Source of the DNA: Acidobacteriota bacterium | GTDB lineage: Bacteria > Pseudomonadota > Alphaproteobacteria > Caulobacterales > Hyphomonadaceae | Reading direction: 5' to 3' | Assembly (NCBI GenBank): GCA_016712445.1 | Contig: JADJRB010000001.1 | Location: forward strand, 2,294,001-2,358,000 | Length of the DNA stretch: 64,000 nucleotides | The notes under the pieces: generated by a model | The model's database searches: none | The model's input: only the letters and a program-made list of their open reading frames with translations | What the model was told of the DNA's origin: nothing | Made by a program: the position numbers and the translations under genes | Shown: positions 40,916 to 50,709 of the stretch, piece after piece | Position numbering within the stretch: the first letter of the stretch is position 1 | How the letters are laid out: every line of letters starts with the position of its first letter

Positions 40916-41661
40916 TTGCGGTGCGCGACCTCTCGGTGTCGCTGGCAGGGCGGCGAGTGGTGGACGGCGTCACGTTTTCGGTGGCGGCGGGCGAGTTTGC
41001 GGCGCTGACCGGACCGAACGGGGCGGGCAAGAGTACGGCGCTGAAGGCGATGGCGGGTGTCGTGCCGATCGAGGCTGGCGAGATCGAGATAGGCGGCGCG
41101 CGCGCGGCGGACCTCACGGCGGCGGCGCGGGCGCGGCGGCTTGCATGGTTGCCGCAGACGCGGCCGGTGGCGTGGAACCTGCGGGTCGAGGATGTCGTGG
41201 CGCTGGGCCGGTTTGCCGAAGCGCCGGCGGCGTATGACCGGATGGGCGCCGACGGGCGCCGGGCGGTGGATGCGGCGCTCAGGAAGGCGGATGCGGCCCA
41301 CCTTGCGGGGCGGGATTTCCAGGCGCTGTCGGGCGGCGAACAGGCGCGGGTGCACCTGGCGCGGCTGCTGGCGAGCCCGGCGCCGTGCCTGTTGCTGGAC
41401 GAGCCTTGCGCGGCGCTCGACATTGCCCACCAGCTGTCGCTGATGGAGACGCTGGCGGCGGAGGCCCGGGCGGGCCGCGCGGTGATCGTGGTATTGCACG
41501 ACCTCGAACTGGCGGCACGCGCTTGCGGACGGGTGATCGTGATGAACGAGGGGCGCGTGGTGGCGGACGCCGCGCCGGAAGTGGCCCTGTCGGCCGCAAC
41601 GCTGGACACCGTGTTCGGCGTGGCGCGCGGGCCGGGCGGGGCGCTGCAGCGGTCGCGGTAG
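40912..41661 (+). CDS. btuD: Cobalamin ABC transporter ATPase (BtuD-like)
   Basis: A 249-residue ABC ATPase. Walker A GPNGAGKST (residues 34-42), Q-loop in WLPQTRPVAW, ABC signature LSGGEQARVHLARLL (from about 139), Walker B CLLLDEPCAALD and the switch histidine in IVVLHDLELAAR. It powers the BtuC permease. Overlaps btuC by ATGA and is the last gene of the riboswitch-controlled operon. No cobalamin biosynthesis or remodelling gene follows within the window. Confidence 0.92.
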   Translation: MIAVRDLSVSLAGRRVVDGVTFSVAAGEFAALTGPNGAGKSTALKAMAGVVPIEAGEIEIGGARAADLTAAARARRLAWLPQTRPVAWNLRVEDVVALGRFAEAPAAYDRMGADGRRAVDAALRKADAAHLAGRDFQALSGGEQARVHLARLLASPAPCLLLDEPCAALDIAHQLSLMETLAAEARAGRAVIVVLHDLELAARACGRVIVMNEGRVVADAAPEVALSAATLDTVFGVARGPGGALQRSR

Positions 41662-41736
41662 GCCGATTTCAGCCGCGTTAGTCAAGGTTTAGGAATGGCT
41701 GCGCTAGGACTGGCGGCAGAAATCGAGGTTTTTGCC

Positions 41737-41991
41737 ATGCAAGCCAATCCGAAGCCCAGTGAGGGCGAAACGCCAGCCGCACCGGCGGCCGCGCCGGCGG
41801 CGCAGGGAGTTGCGGTGCAGGCCGATCTTGAACGGGACGCGCATGCCTCGCCCGCCCGGGCGCTGCAGGCCCGGCTGCTGCGCGAGCTGACGCGGGCGCG
41901 CAAGCCGTGGCTGTGGCATTCGACCGGGCTGGTTCTGGTGTTGCTGTTGTCGCTTTGGGCGGCAGGCGTGATACTTAACGCCTCTCTTTAA
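41737..41991 (+). CDS. Small uncharacterised single-span membrane protein
   Basis: An 84-residue protein: a disordered N-terminal half rich in Ala, Pro and Glu (EGETPAAPAAAPAAQGVAVQ), then a basic amphipathic stretch (RALQARLLRELTRARKPWLW) and one C-terminal membrane helix (STGLVLVLLLSLWAAGVIL). A tail-anchored protein facing the cytoplasm is likely. The ATG at 41737 is preceded by GAGG; an ATG at 41695 is also in frame but with no room for a ribosome site. It lies 75 bases after btuD and is probably separate from it. Function unknown. Confidence 0.55.
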   Translation: MQANPKPSEGETPAAPAAAPAAQGVAVQADLERDAHASPARALQARLLRELTRARKPWLWHSTGLVLVLLLSLWAAGVILNASL

Positions 41992-42077
41992 GTGGGCAGG
42001 CGCCGCGCCAGCTGGCAGGTGAATTGCCAGACACCGTCAACAGCCGCTATAGCCCCGCGCCAATCAGGAGCGATTTG

Positions 42078-42950
42078 ATGCGTATCAGGAAAGCCGTCTT
42101 GCCGGTGGCCGGGCTTGGCACACGGGTCTTGCCCGCCACGAAGGCCATTCCGAAGGAACTGCTGCCGGTCGTGGACCGGCCGGTGATCCAATACGTGGTG
42201 GATGAGGCCCTGGAAGCGGGGATTGAGCACATCATCTTCGTGACTGGCCGGGGCAAGGGCGCGATCGAGGACTATTTCGATCACGCCTATGAGCTGGAAA
42301 CCCAGCTGAAGGCAAAGAACAAGGGCGACATCCTCGCCGCTGTCGAGGCCTCGCGCCTGCCGGCGGGGGCCGCGAGCTTCGTGCGCCAGCAGGCGCCGTT
42401 GGGGCTGGGCCACGCCGTCTGGTGTGCGCGCGACGTGATCGGCAACGAGCCGTTCGCGGTGCTGCTGCCGGACGTGATCGTGAAGGGCAAGCCGTCGAGC
42501 CTGAAGCAGATGGCGGATGCGTTCGGCAAGGTGGGCGGCAATATCATTGCGGTCGATCCAGTGCCGGAAGAGCGCGTGTCGTCGTACGGTGTGATCGCGC
42601 CGAAGTCGCGCGACGGGCGGCTGATCGCGATGTCGGGCATGGTGGAAAAGCCGCCGCGGGCGACGGCGCCGTCGAACCTGGCGATCACGGGCCGCTACAT
42701 CCTGCAGCCGGAAATCTTCGGCCTGCTGGAAAAGCAGGGCGCGGGCGCAGGCGGCGAGATCCAGCTGACCGATGCGATGGCGCGGCTGATGGAGCTGCAG
42801 CCGTTCTATGCATATGAGTTCGAAGGCACGGTGCATGATTGCGGCAACAAGACCGGATACTTCGAAGCGGTGCTGGCCCACGCGCTCGACAATCCGGATA
42901 CCGCCAGCTTCGCGCGTGAGCTGGTGAAGCGGGCCGCCGGCAAGCTCTGA
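42078..42950 (+). CDS. galU: UTP-glucose-1-phosphate uridylyltransferase
   Basis: A 290-residue GalU making UDP-glucose from UTP and glucose-1-phosphate, for envelope polysaccharides. The N-terminal VLPVAGLGTRVLPATKAIPKELLPVVDRPVIQYVVDEA is diagnostic; further family segments are FVRQQAPLGLGHAVWCARD, MVEKPPRATAPSNLAITGRYIL and GEIQLTDAMARL. The ATG at 42078 follows AGGAG by 7 bases; the longer frame has no homology. UDP-glucose could feed the UDP-glucuronate and UDP-xylose route that ends with the enzyme at 6300. Confidence 0.95.
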   Translation: MRIRKAVLPVAGLGTRVLPATKAIPKELLPVVDRPVIQYVVDEALEAGIEHIIFVTGRGKGAIEDYFDHAYELETQLKAKNKGDILAAVEASRLPAGAASFVRQQAPLGLGHAVWCARDVIGNEPFAVLLPDVIVKGKPSSLKQMADAFGKVGGNIIAVDPVPEERVSSYGVIAPKSRDGRLIAMSGMVEKPPRATAPSNLAITGRYILQPEIFGLLEKQGAGAGGEIQLTDAMARLMELQPFYAYEFEGTVHDCGNKTGYFEAVLAHALDNPDTASFARELVKRAAGKL

Positions 42951-43040
42951 CCGCCGCACTGCGGGCCGGCAGAAAAAAGCGCGTTTGTTAAGACTTTTGG
43001 CCCGGATTCGCCCGAAAATGCGGCGGGGACCCTTAAGGAA

Positions 43041-43055
43041 TTAGCGGGTCCTTAA
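43041..43055. promoter_or_regulatory. CtrA-like motif TTAG-N7-TTAA
   Basis: TTAG-CGGGTCC-TTAA differs by one base from the TTAA-N7-TTAA box of the cell-cycle regulator CtrA known from Caulobacter. It lies in the 298-base gap after galU, about 195 bases before the next gene; GGACCC at 43028 and GGGTCC here also form an inverted repeat. No other gene is visible in this gap. CtrA control is inferred and weak. Confidence 0.3.
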
Positions 43056-43248
43056 CAGAGTCCTGCGACTTTCACAGACAGCAGGAAGCATGCGGAAACG
43101 GGTGGTCTGGCGCGCATGCCTGGCCGGTTCTATATGGCTATGCCGCGTCCTGCGAGGATTACCGTTGGCTTGCTGACGGGTTTCGCTTCACCCGGCGAAA
43201 TCCGCGCGGAGGGCTGGCACCCCGCAATCAAATTTTTGGAGAATGTCT

Positions 43249-43584
43249 GTGTCGAAAACTGCTTATCTGGTTTCGTGCGAAGTGCTGTGCGGCGAGGGGA
43301 GCGATGGCGCCCTGGCCGGTCTGGAACGCGCCTTCATGGTGGTGGGCGTGAACGCGTCCAGCGACGAGGAAGCCGTGACGAAGATCGAAGCTGATTTCGA
43401 AGAGCAGGGCTATGCGCTGGTCGAGATTGAGTGGATGTCGGAAGCCGCGAAGATGGAATGGGAAGACGCCGAGGGCGAAGCCGAAGGCAAGGACATCATC
43501 GCGCGTCTCGCCGCCGAGCCGGACGATGTGGTGCACGGCGAACTCTACGAAGCCTCGGAGGACGCCGTCAGCGCGGCCGCCTGA
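43249..43584 (+). CDS. Small acidic uncharacterised protein
   Basis: A 111-residue, strongly acidic cytoplasmic protein (AKMEWEDAEGEAEGKDIIARLAAEPDDVVHGELYEASEDAV). The first part, TAYLVSCEVLCGEGSDGALAGLERAFMVVGVNASSDEEAVTKIEADFEEQGYALVEIEW, looks like a compact alpha/beta fold. The GTG at 43249 is preferred because GGAG (43238-43241) is 7 bases ahead; an in-frame ATG at 43243 is too close to it. A strong terminator follows, so it is a single-gene unit. No family recognised. Confidence 0.65.
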   Translation: MSKTAYLVSCEVLCGEGSDGALAGLERAFMVVGVNASSDEEAVTKIEADFEEQGYALVEIEWMSEAAKMEWEDAEGEAEGKDIIARLAAEPDDVVHGELYEASEDAVSAAA

Positions 43585-43612
43585 CCCTTTCGCCAACTGA
43601 TACCCAGGATCT

Positions 43613-43643
43613 GCGGCCACTCCCTGCGAGTGGCCGCTTTTTT
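43613..43643 (+). terminator. Rho-independent terminator
   Basis: GCGGCCACTC pairs perfectly with GAGTGGCCGC around loop CCTGC, followed by six T residues. It sits 29 bases past the stop of the small acidic protein. Confidence 0.92.
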
Positions 43644-43739
43644 GTGCCCCGCGACCGTTATCGCAATTCGTCGCAAAGCGTGACCTGGCGGCGCGATTTC
43701 GCGATTGTGTGCGTCCGGCGCGCGGATTAACTGGCGCGC

Positions 43740-44735
43740 ATGACTGAGACGGTTTCCCTTCCCGGATTTGACGATGTGAGCGCGGCGGCCGAGCGCGTGC
43801 GCGGCTATGTGCGCGAGACGCCGGTGCTGACGCATGGTGCGATCGATGCGGCGGCCGGCGCGCAGGTGTTCGTGAAGGCGGAATGCCTGCAGGTGACCGG
43901 CAGTTTCAAGATGCGCGGCGCATCGAACCGGCTGGCGCAGATATCGCCGGAGGGGCGCAAAGCGGGTGTCGTCGCGTTCTCGTCCGGCAACCACGCACAG
44001 GGTGTGGCGCGGGCGGCCCGGCTGATGGGCATGCCGGCGGTGATCGTGATGCCGTCGGATGCGCCGAAGGTGAAGATCGCCGGGGTTGAGGCGGATGGCG
44101 GCGAGGTGGTGCTGTATGACCGCAACACCGAGGACCGCGAGGCGATCTGCGCGCGGATCGCCGCCGAGCGGGGCGCGGTCGTGGTGCCGAGCTATGACGA
44201 CCGCGACATCATCGCCGGGCAGGGCACGGCAGGGCTGGAATTTGCGCGCCAGATGCAGGCGGCGGGCGTGACGCTGGACGCGCTGGTTTGCTGCACGGGC
44301 GGCGGCGGGCTGATTTCCGGCATCGCGCTCGCCTTCGAGCGGCTTTCGCCGCAGACGGCGATCTGGACGGCTGAGCCGGAGGCGCATGATGACTGGGCGC
44401 GCTCGCTGGAGGGCGGCAAGGTCGTGGCGAACGCGCCGGGCACGCGCTCGATCTGTGATGCGATCCTGACGCCGCAGCCGGGCAAGCTGACCTTTGCCAT
44501 CGGTCAGCGCCTGTTCGCGGGCGGCCTGCGCGTGAGCGACGACGAGGTGCGCGCCGCGATGCGGCTGGCGTTCCGGCACCTGAAGATCGTGGCGGAGCCG
44601 GGCGGGGCGGCCGCGTTGGCGGCGGCTGCATTCCGGCTGCCGGCGGGCCTGAAAGGCAAGCGTGTCGGCGTGCTGGTGACGGGCGGAAACGTGGATGCGG
44701 CGGAGTTCGCCGCGATTCTTGGTGCGGCCAGCTGA
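43740..44735 (+). CDS. Threonine dehydratase / serine racemase-type PLP enzyme
   Basis: A 331-residue fold-type II PLP enzyme without the C-terminal regulatory domain of biosynthetic IlvA. Evidence: PLP lysine Lys57 in GSFKMRGA, FSSGNHAQGVARAARLMG, IVMPSDAPKVKI, the phosphate-binding GGGG (187-190) and AEPGGAAALAA near the end. This size fits catabolic threonine ammonia-lyase, serine racemase or hydroxyaspartate dehydratase; they cannot be told apart here. Stands between a terminator and a phosphatase gene on the same strand. Confidence 0.85.
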   Translation: MTETVSLPGFDDVSAAAERVRGYVRETPVLTHGAIDAAAGAQVFVKAECLQVTGSFKMRGASNRLAQISPEGRKAGVVAFSSGNHAQGVARAARLMGMPAVIVMPSDAPKVKIAGVEADGGEVVLYDRNTEDREAICARIAAERGAVVVPSYDDRDIIAGQGTAGLEFARQMQAAGVTLDALVCCTGGGGLISGIALAFERLSPQTAIWTAEPEAHDDWARSLEGGKVVANAPGTRSICDAILTPQPGKLTFAIGQRLFAGGLRVSDDEVRAAMRLAFRHLKIVAEPGGAAALAAAAFRLPAGLKGKRVGVLVTGGNVDAAEFAAILGAAS

Positions 44736-44778
44736 CGCTGGCCTGAAATCCGCCGGTTTCGCGCCTTAAGTCAGCAAG

Positions 44779-45480
44779 ATGACCACTACCATCCACTGCG
44801 CCATCGGCGACATACATGGCGAGCTTGAGCGCCTGAAGGACCTGCACCAGCAGGTGCGCCGCCATGCGCGCGATTTTTTTCCGCAGGCGGACATCCGCTT
44901 CGTGCACCTCGGCGACCTGGTCGACCGGGGACCGGAGTCTTGCGGTGTGGTCGAGTATCTGATGGCGTTTGAAACGGCGGTCTCGCCGAAGCCGGTGACG
45001 CTGCGCGGCAATCACGAACAGATGATGCTGAATGCGTATGACGGCGACGGAGCGGGCGTGGACAGGCGCATCTGGTGCTCGAACGGCGGCGATACGACGC
45101 TGGAGAGCTATGCGCGCAGGCCGGCGGACGTGCTCGACCGGCACCTCGACTGGCTGGCGCAATGCCCGACGATCTACCGCGCGCCGGAGGCGGGGCTGGT
45201 GTTCGTGCATGCGGGGATCGATCCTGACCGGTTCCCGGCCTGCGGCGACCAGGTGCGGCTGTGGACGCGGCGGCGCGAGTTCATGGACACGCGCTGCTGG
45301 ACCGCGCCGGACCTCCGCAGCGTGCGCGTGGTACACGGGCACACGCCGACCCGCGATTCCAGGCCGGATGCTTCCGGGGATGGACGCCGGCTGAATATCG
45401 ACACCGGCGCGGTGTATGGCGGGCGGTTGACGGCGGTGATCCTGCGGCCGGGTGAGCCGGATCTGTTCTTCCACGCCTGA
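44779..45480 (+). CDS. Metallophosphatase of the PPP (serine/threonine phosphatase-like) family
   Basis: A 233-residue calcineurin-like phosphoesterase. All metal-site motifs are present: GDIHG (residues 10-14), GDLVDRG (45-51), GNHE (77-80), a histidine in VFVHAGID and VVHGHTPT. These match bacterial PPP phosphatases such as PrpA, ApaH-like and related enzymes; the target may be a phosphoprotein or a dinucleotide polyphosphate. It follows the PLP enzyme by 43 bases and is followed by an inverted repeat before the pilus cluster. Confidence 0.88.
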   Translation: MTTTIHCAIGDIHGELERLKDLHQQVRRHARDFFPQADIRFVHLGDLVDRGPESCGVVEYLMAFETAVSPKPVTLRGNHEQMMLNAYDGDGAGVDRRIWCSNGGDTTLESYARRPADVLDRHLDWLAQCPTIYRAPEAGLVFVHAGIDPDRFPACGDQVRLWTRRREFMDTRCWTAPDLRSVRVVHGHTPTRDSRPDASGDGRRLNIDTGAVYGGRLTAVILRPGEPDLFFHA

Positions 45481-45517
45481 ATGCGAAGATTTCCGGCGGG
45501 TTTGTAAAGGGCGCGTC

Positions 45518-45550
45518 AACCAAGCGGAAACCCGGCCTTTCTGCTTGGTT
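45518..45550. repeat. Inverted repeat before the Tad/Cpa cluster
   Basis: AACCAAGCGGAAA (45518-45530) and TTTCTGCTTGGTT (45538-45550) are complementary at 12 of 13 positions around CCCGGCC. There is no T-run after it, so it may be a weak terminator for the phosphatase gene, an operator or a leader structure for cpaB. GTTAAC follows directly. Confidence 0.5.
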
Positions 45551-45669
45551 AACATGGCCTTCCGTCCCCGGACGAGATTCGCCCGCTAACCTTCAAGCGC
45601 CCTTATCACCCTGCAGTTTAGCCTGCAGCCTGAAGACAGCCGAATGCTGTCTGCTGGAGGGCATTCAGA

Positions 45670-46545
45670 ATGAAAGCTGCACCGCTGATCAGCCTTGGCG
45701 TCTCTGTCGCCCTTGGCGCGGGCGCCATCTTCTTCGGCCGGACGTTCATGTCCGACAAGGCACCCGACGCGCATGCAAGCGCCGCGCCAGCGGTGGCGAT
45801 GACGACCGTTCTCGTGATGACATCGACCGTCGAGCCGGGCGCGGTGATCGACCCGAAATTCGTCAAGGAAGCGGAATGGCCCGAGCGGGCTGTGCCGGCA
45901 GGCGCGCTGCGCAACGTGTCCGAACTGGGGCCGAAGGCGTATTCGCGCGGCCTGATGGTGCCGGGTGAGCCGCTGCTGGAGCCGAAGATCGACACGACGG
46001 GTTCAGTGCTGACACTCGCCTCGGCGATCACGCCGGGCAAGCGCGCGGTGTCGATTGTTGTGCGCAACGATACGGGTGTTTCAGGCTTCGTGCTGCCGGG
46101 CGACCGGGTCGATGTGAACGAGTTCATGGACATCGAGGATTCCGGCGGACGCTCCGAGGGCGGACGGATGTCGGCGAATATCCTCGCGCGTCCGGTCCTG
46201 CGGCATGTCAAGGTACTGGCGGTTGACCAGTCGTTTGATCCGAACCTGGAAGGCGCAGTGCCGTCCCAGACCGTGACACTGGAAGTCTCGCCGGAGGATG
46301 CGCTGGTGTTGGGCGCAGCCAGCCAGCGCGCGGCGCTCGGCCTTGCGCTGATCAGCCGGGACGAGGAGGCGATGGTGGCCGCCATCACGCCGGAGGCGCC
46401 GGTTGAAGTGAAGAAGGTCGTGCAGCCGGGAACCGGACGCCGCGCGGCGGTGAACACCACGGTGCGCGTGATCAATGGCGCGAGCGATGTCAGCGTGACA
46501 GCGCCGATTTCCCAATCCGAACCGAAGAAGCTGGAGAAACGCTGA
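45670..46545 (+). CDS. cpaB: Flp pilus assembly protein CpaB (RcpC)
   Basis: A 291-residue periplasmic pilus-assembly factor. An N-terminal anchor helix (LISLGVSVALGAGAIFFGRTF) precedes a SAF domain (TTVLVMTSTVEPGAVIDPKFVKEAEWPERAVPAGAL, YSRGLMVPGEPLLEPKI) and RcpC/CpaB segments (PGKRAVSIVVRNDTGVSGFVLPGDRVDV, VKVLAVDQSFD, QTVTLEVSPEDALVLGAASQRAALGLALIS). It begins the pilus operon. Its stop overlaps the cpaC ATG. Confidence 0.92.
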   Translation: MKAAPLISLGVSVALGAGAIFFGRTFMSDKAPDAHASAAPAVAMTTVLVMTSTVEPGAVIDPKFVKEAEWPERAVPAGALRNVSELGPKAYSRGLMVPGEPLLEPKIDTTGSVLTLASAITPGKRAVSIVVRNDTGVSGFVLPGDRVDVNEFMDIEDSGGRSEGGRMSANILARPVLRHVKVLAVDQSFDPNLEGAVPSQTVTLEVSPEDALVLGAASQRAALGLALISRDEEAMVAAITPEAPVEVKKVVQPGTGRRAAVNTTVRVINGASDVSVTAPISQSEPKKLEKR

Positions 46546-47852
46546 TGCGCCTTGCACGGATCTTTTCGGCGGCTGCACTTGTGTGCCTCAGCCTGACCCT
46601 GCCGGCGGCGGCCTGGACGCAGCGGACCGCCGCGCCGGGCGCGGAACGCCTTGAAGTGCGCCGCGGCCAGTCGGCTGTGGTGGAGGCGGATGCCGCCTTC
46701 GCGACGATCGTGGTGGCGGATCCCGAAATCGCCGAAGCGATGGCCACGTCCAACCGGTCGTTCTTCCTGCGCGGCAAGCTGCCGGGCACGACGACGGTGC
46801 TAGTCTACAACTCGGCCGGCGCGATTGCGGAATTGTTCGAGGTGGAGGTGAAACTCGGCCTCGAAGAGCTGCGCGCCGACCTGAAGCGCTTGCTGCCGGG
46901 AGAGCCGATTGATGTGTACCCGGTGCATGACGGGGTGTTCCTCGACGGGCGCGTGACGACGGCATCGGCGGCAGAAATGGCGCTGCAGGTGGCCGAGCGG
47001 TATGTGCCGGGCGGCGTCGCCAATGGCCTGTCGGTGGGCCAGAGCCAGCAGGTGCTGCTGGAGGTGCGCTTCCTCGAGGCGAGCCGCAGCGCGGTGCGCG
47101 AGATCGGCTTTGGCAACAGCATCGATGCGAACGATTTCCAGACCGTGACGGATAGCGGAACGGTTTCCGGTCTTGCGGCGAAGACGGTAGCCCTGTTCAC
47201 CAATGTGGGCGGCGAGAACATCGACGTGCAGATCCGGGCGCTGGAAGAGAAGGGGGTGATCCGTACACTGGCGGAACCGAACCTTGTGGCGCTGTCCGGC
47301 GATACGGCGAGCTTCCTGGCGGGCGGTGAGTATCCGATCCCGGTGGCCAGCAAGGACAACCAGATCACCATCGAGTTCAAGAAGTTCGGCGTCAGCCTGG
47401 ATTTTACGCCGACGGTGCTGGGCGATGGCCTCGTGAACCTGCGCGTGCGCCCGGAGGTCTCGGCGCTCGACCGGGCGAACGGCATCCGCGCGTCCAATAT
47501 CGAAATCCCCGGCATTTCTGTGCGCCGCGCGGACACGACCGTGGAACTGCATGACGGACAAGCCTTTGCCGTGGCCGGCCTGTTGCAGAACAATTATTCC
47601 AACGACGTGCGCCAGACACCCTGGCTCGGCAATGTGCCGATCCTTGGATCGCTGTTCTCGTCCAAGCGCTTCCAGCGCAACGAGAGCGAACTCGTTATCA
47701 TCATCACGCCGCGTCTGGTCCAGCCTGCGCCGCATCCGGACCAGCTCGCTTCGCCGCTCGACGCGTTCGACGAGCCCTCCGAAAGCGAGCTGTTCCTGCT
47801 GGGCAAGACGGCGGGCGGTGCCATCGCCATGAATGAGGGACAGACGCCATGA
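46545..47852 (+). CDS. cpaC: Flp pilus outer-membrane secretin CpaC (RcpA)
   Basis: A 435-residue secretin. After a signal peptide (about residues 1-22) come an N-terminal pilus domain (ERLEVRRGQSAVVEADAAFATIVVADPEIAEAM, RGKLPGTTTVLVYNSAGAIAELFEV), a BON-like segment, and the secretin core (QVLLEVRFLEASRSAVREIGF, LAEPNLVALSGDTASFLAGGEYPIPV, ISVRRADTTVELHDGQAFAVAGLLQN, NESELVIIITPRLVQP). It forms the outer-membrane pore. Overlaps the small lipoprotein gene by four bases. Confidence 0.93.
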   Translation: MRLARIFSAAALVCLSLTLPAAAWTQRTAAPGAERLEVRRGQSAVVEADAAFATIVVADPEIAEAMATSNRSFFLRGKLPGTTTVLVYNSAGAIAELFEVEVKLGLEELRADLKRLLPGEPIDVYPVHDGVFLDGRVTTASAAEMALQVAERYVPGGVANGLSVGQSQQVLLEVRFLEASRSAVREIGFGNSIDANDFQTVTDSGTVSGLAAKTVALFTNVGGENIDVQIRALEEKGVIRTLAEPNLVALSGDTASFLAGGEYPIPVASKDNQITIEFKKFGVSLDFTPTVLGDGLVNLRVRPEVSALDRANGIRASNIEIPGISVRRADTTVELHDGQAFAVAGLLQNNYSNDVRQTPWLGNVPILGSLFSSKRFQRNESELVIIITPRLVQPAPHPDQLASPLDAFDEPSESELFLLGKTAGGAIAMNEGQTP

Positions 47853-48109
47853 GAACCTCCGCAAAAGTCAGTATCCTGATGGCCGCCGGCCTGCTGTCCG
47901 CCTGTGCCTCCTTCGACGCGCAGGACCGGTATGTGCTGGGCGAGGCCAACCGCGCTAATATTGCGGCGCAGTCCGAGCGCGGGGTCGACGTGCCTAACGC
48001 CCGCAAGGTGGAATCGACCTCGGGCGTGCGCGCCGTTGCGGCCGTGAAGGCACTCAACGAGGGCCAGACGAAAGAGCTTGCGAACAACTCCACCGGGGGC
48101 ACCGAGTGA
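47849..48109 (+). CDS. Small pilus-operon lipoprotein in the CpaD position
   Basis: An 86-residue lipoprotein (signal MRTSAKVSILMAAGLLSAC, Cys19) located between cpaC and cpaE, where Caulobacter has cpaD, the secretin-associated lipoprotein. CpaD is usually about 200-230 residues. This one keeps only a short mature chain, with NRANIAAQSERGVDVPNARKVESTSGVRAVAAVKALNEGQTKEL, which may correspond to the C-terminal part of CpaD. Start and stop overlap both neighbours, so it is translated as part of the operon rather than being a random remnant. Confidence 0.7.
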   Translation: MRTSAKVSILMAAGLLSACASFDAQDRYVLGEANRANIAAQSERGVDVPNARKVESTSGVRAVAAVKALNEGQTKELANNSTGGTE

Positions 48110-49316
48110 TGCAGGCGGCTGTTCAGATGCAGACGGATCCGGCGCCCGCGCCTTCGGGGCGTACTGTGCCGTCGATCGCGGTGCTCGCGGGAGAGGCGCG
48201 CATCGCTTCGTTGAAGGCTGTTTGCCCGGACGTGCAGGACCTGTCGCAGATGTCCGCGCCCGATATCGTCATGCGCCATGGCGGCGGGCTTATCCTCGTG
48301 GAGCAGGGACAGCCCGGATGGGACCAGTTGCTGCTGATGCTGGCGGTCGAGCGCCCGGCCACGGCGCTGGTGGTCGTGTCGGACCAGTTGCCGGCACACA
48401 TGGTCCGGGCCCTGATGAAACTCGAGGCGTGGGACGTGCTGTCGGTCGCGGCCGATGCTGCCGACGTGATGGACACGGCGGCGCGCCTGAGCGACGTGCG
48501 GACCGAAACCAAGGGTAGTCCGGCGACGTCGGTCTGCTGGGCTTTCCGGGGCGCGGTCGGCGGGGCGGGTGTCTCGACGCTGGCGATCGAAAGTTCGTTC
48601 GCGCTGGCCCGGCTGGTCGGACCCGGCAAGGTATGCCTGGTTGACCTGAACCTCGCCGATGGCATGACAGCCTCCTTCCTGGAAGCTGTGCCGAAACTCG
48701 ACCTGCCGGCGCTCTCGCATGAACCGGAGCGGCTGGATGCGCGCCTGCTGGCGGCCTGGTGCTGGCAGCATGAGGAGGGCGTGTCGATCATCGCCTCGCC
48801 GCGCAATCCGGAAGCCGACGCCCTGGCGAGCGAAGCGGCGATCCTGCGCCTGCTGGACGTTACCTGCGCGGCTTTTCCCTATGTCATTCTCGACATGCCG
48901 CGGCACATGATGCCGTGGACGAAGTCGGTCATGGCGGTCGTCGATCAGGCGGTTATCGTCAGTGAGCTGACGGTGCCCAGCCTTCACGCCGCTGCCGACA
49001 TGTGCCGGGACGTGGACGCCCTGCGCAAGGACGGCGCCAAGGCGCGCCTCGTGTTGAACCGGATGTTCCAGAAGAAGCAGTTCCGGGCGGGTTTCCCGGT
49101 CGATACGGCCGAGAAGGCCATCGAACGCAAGATCGATGTGACGGTGACGTCGGATTGGGATGCGGCGCGCACCGCGGTCAACCTTGGCAAACCCATCGCC
49201 ACCGTGAAGCCGAAGAGCGCCCTGGTGCAGGACGTTGACGGGCTGGTGCGCAAGTTCGCGCCGGAAGGCATGATCGAGACATCGCAGTCCGGCAAGGTCG
49301 GGAAGAAGGCACGCGC

Positions 49317-49320
<4 letters not shown>
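48109..49320 (+). CDS. cpaE: Pilus assembly ATPase-like protein CpaE (TadZ)
   Basis: A 403-residue CpaE/TadZ protein that marks the pole for pilus assembly. An N-terminal receiver-like domain (residues 20-130) is followed by a ParA/MinD-like domain. The Walker A is degenerate: GAVGGAGVST (148-157) lacks the usual KT or KS lysine, as in other TadZ-type proteins, so ATP hydrolysis may be weak or absent. Later segments are VCLVDLNLADGMTASFL, YVILDMPRHMMPWTKSVM and KARLVLNRMF. A GTG at 48106 directly precedes the ATG used here. Overlaps both neighbours. Confidence 0.88.
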
Positions 49321-50696
<1,376 letters not shown>

Positions 50697-50709
50697 CAGG
50701 AAGCGCGAC

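Noticed and set aside
43116..43394. A 92-codon open frame overlapping the small acidic protein in another frame
   Set aside because: No ribosome site, Arg/Gly-rich, and it conflicts with the better supported GTG start at 43249.
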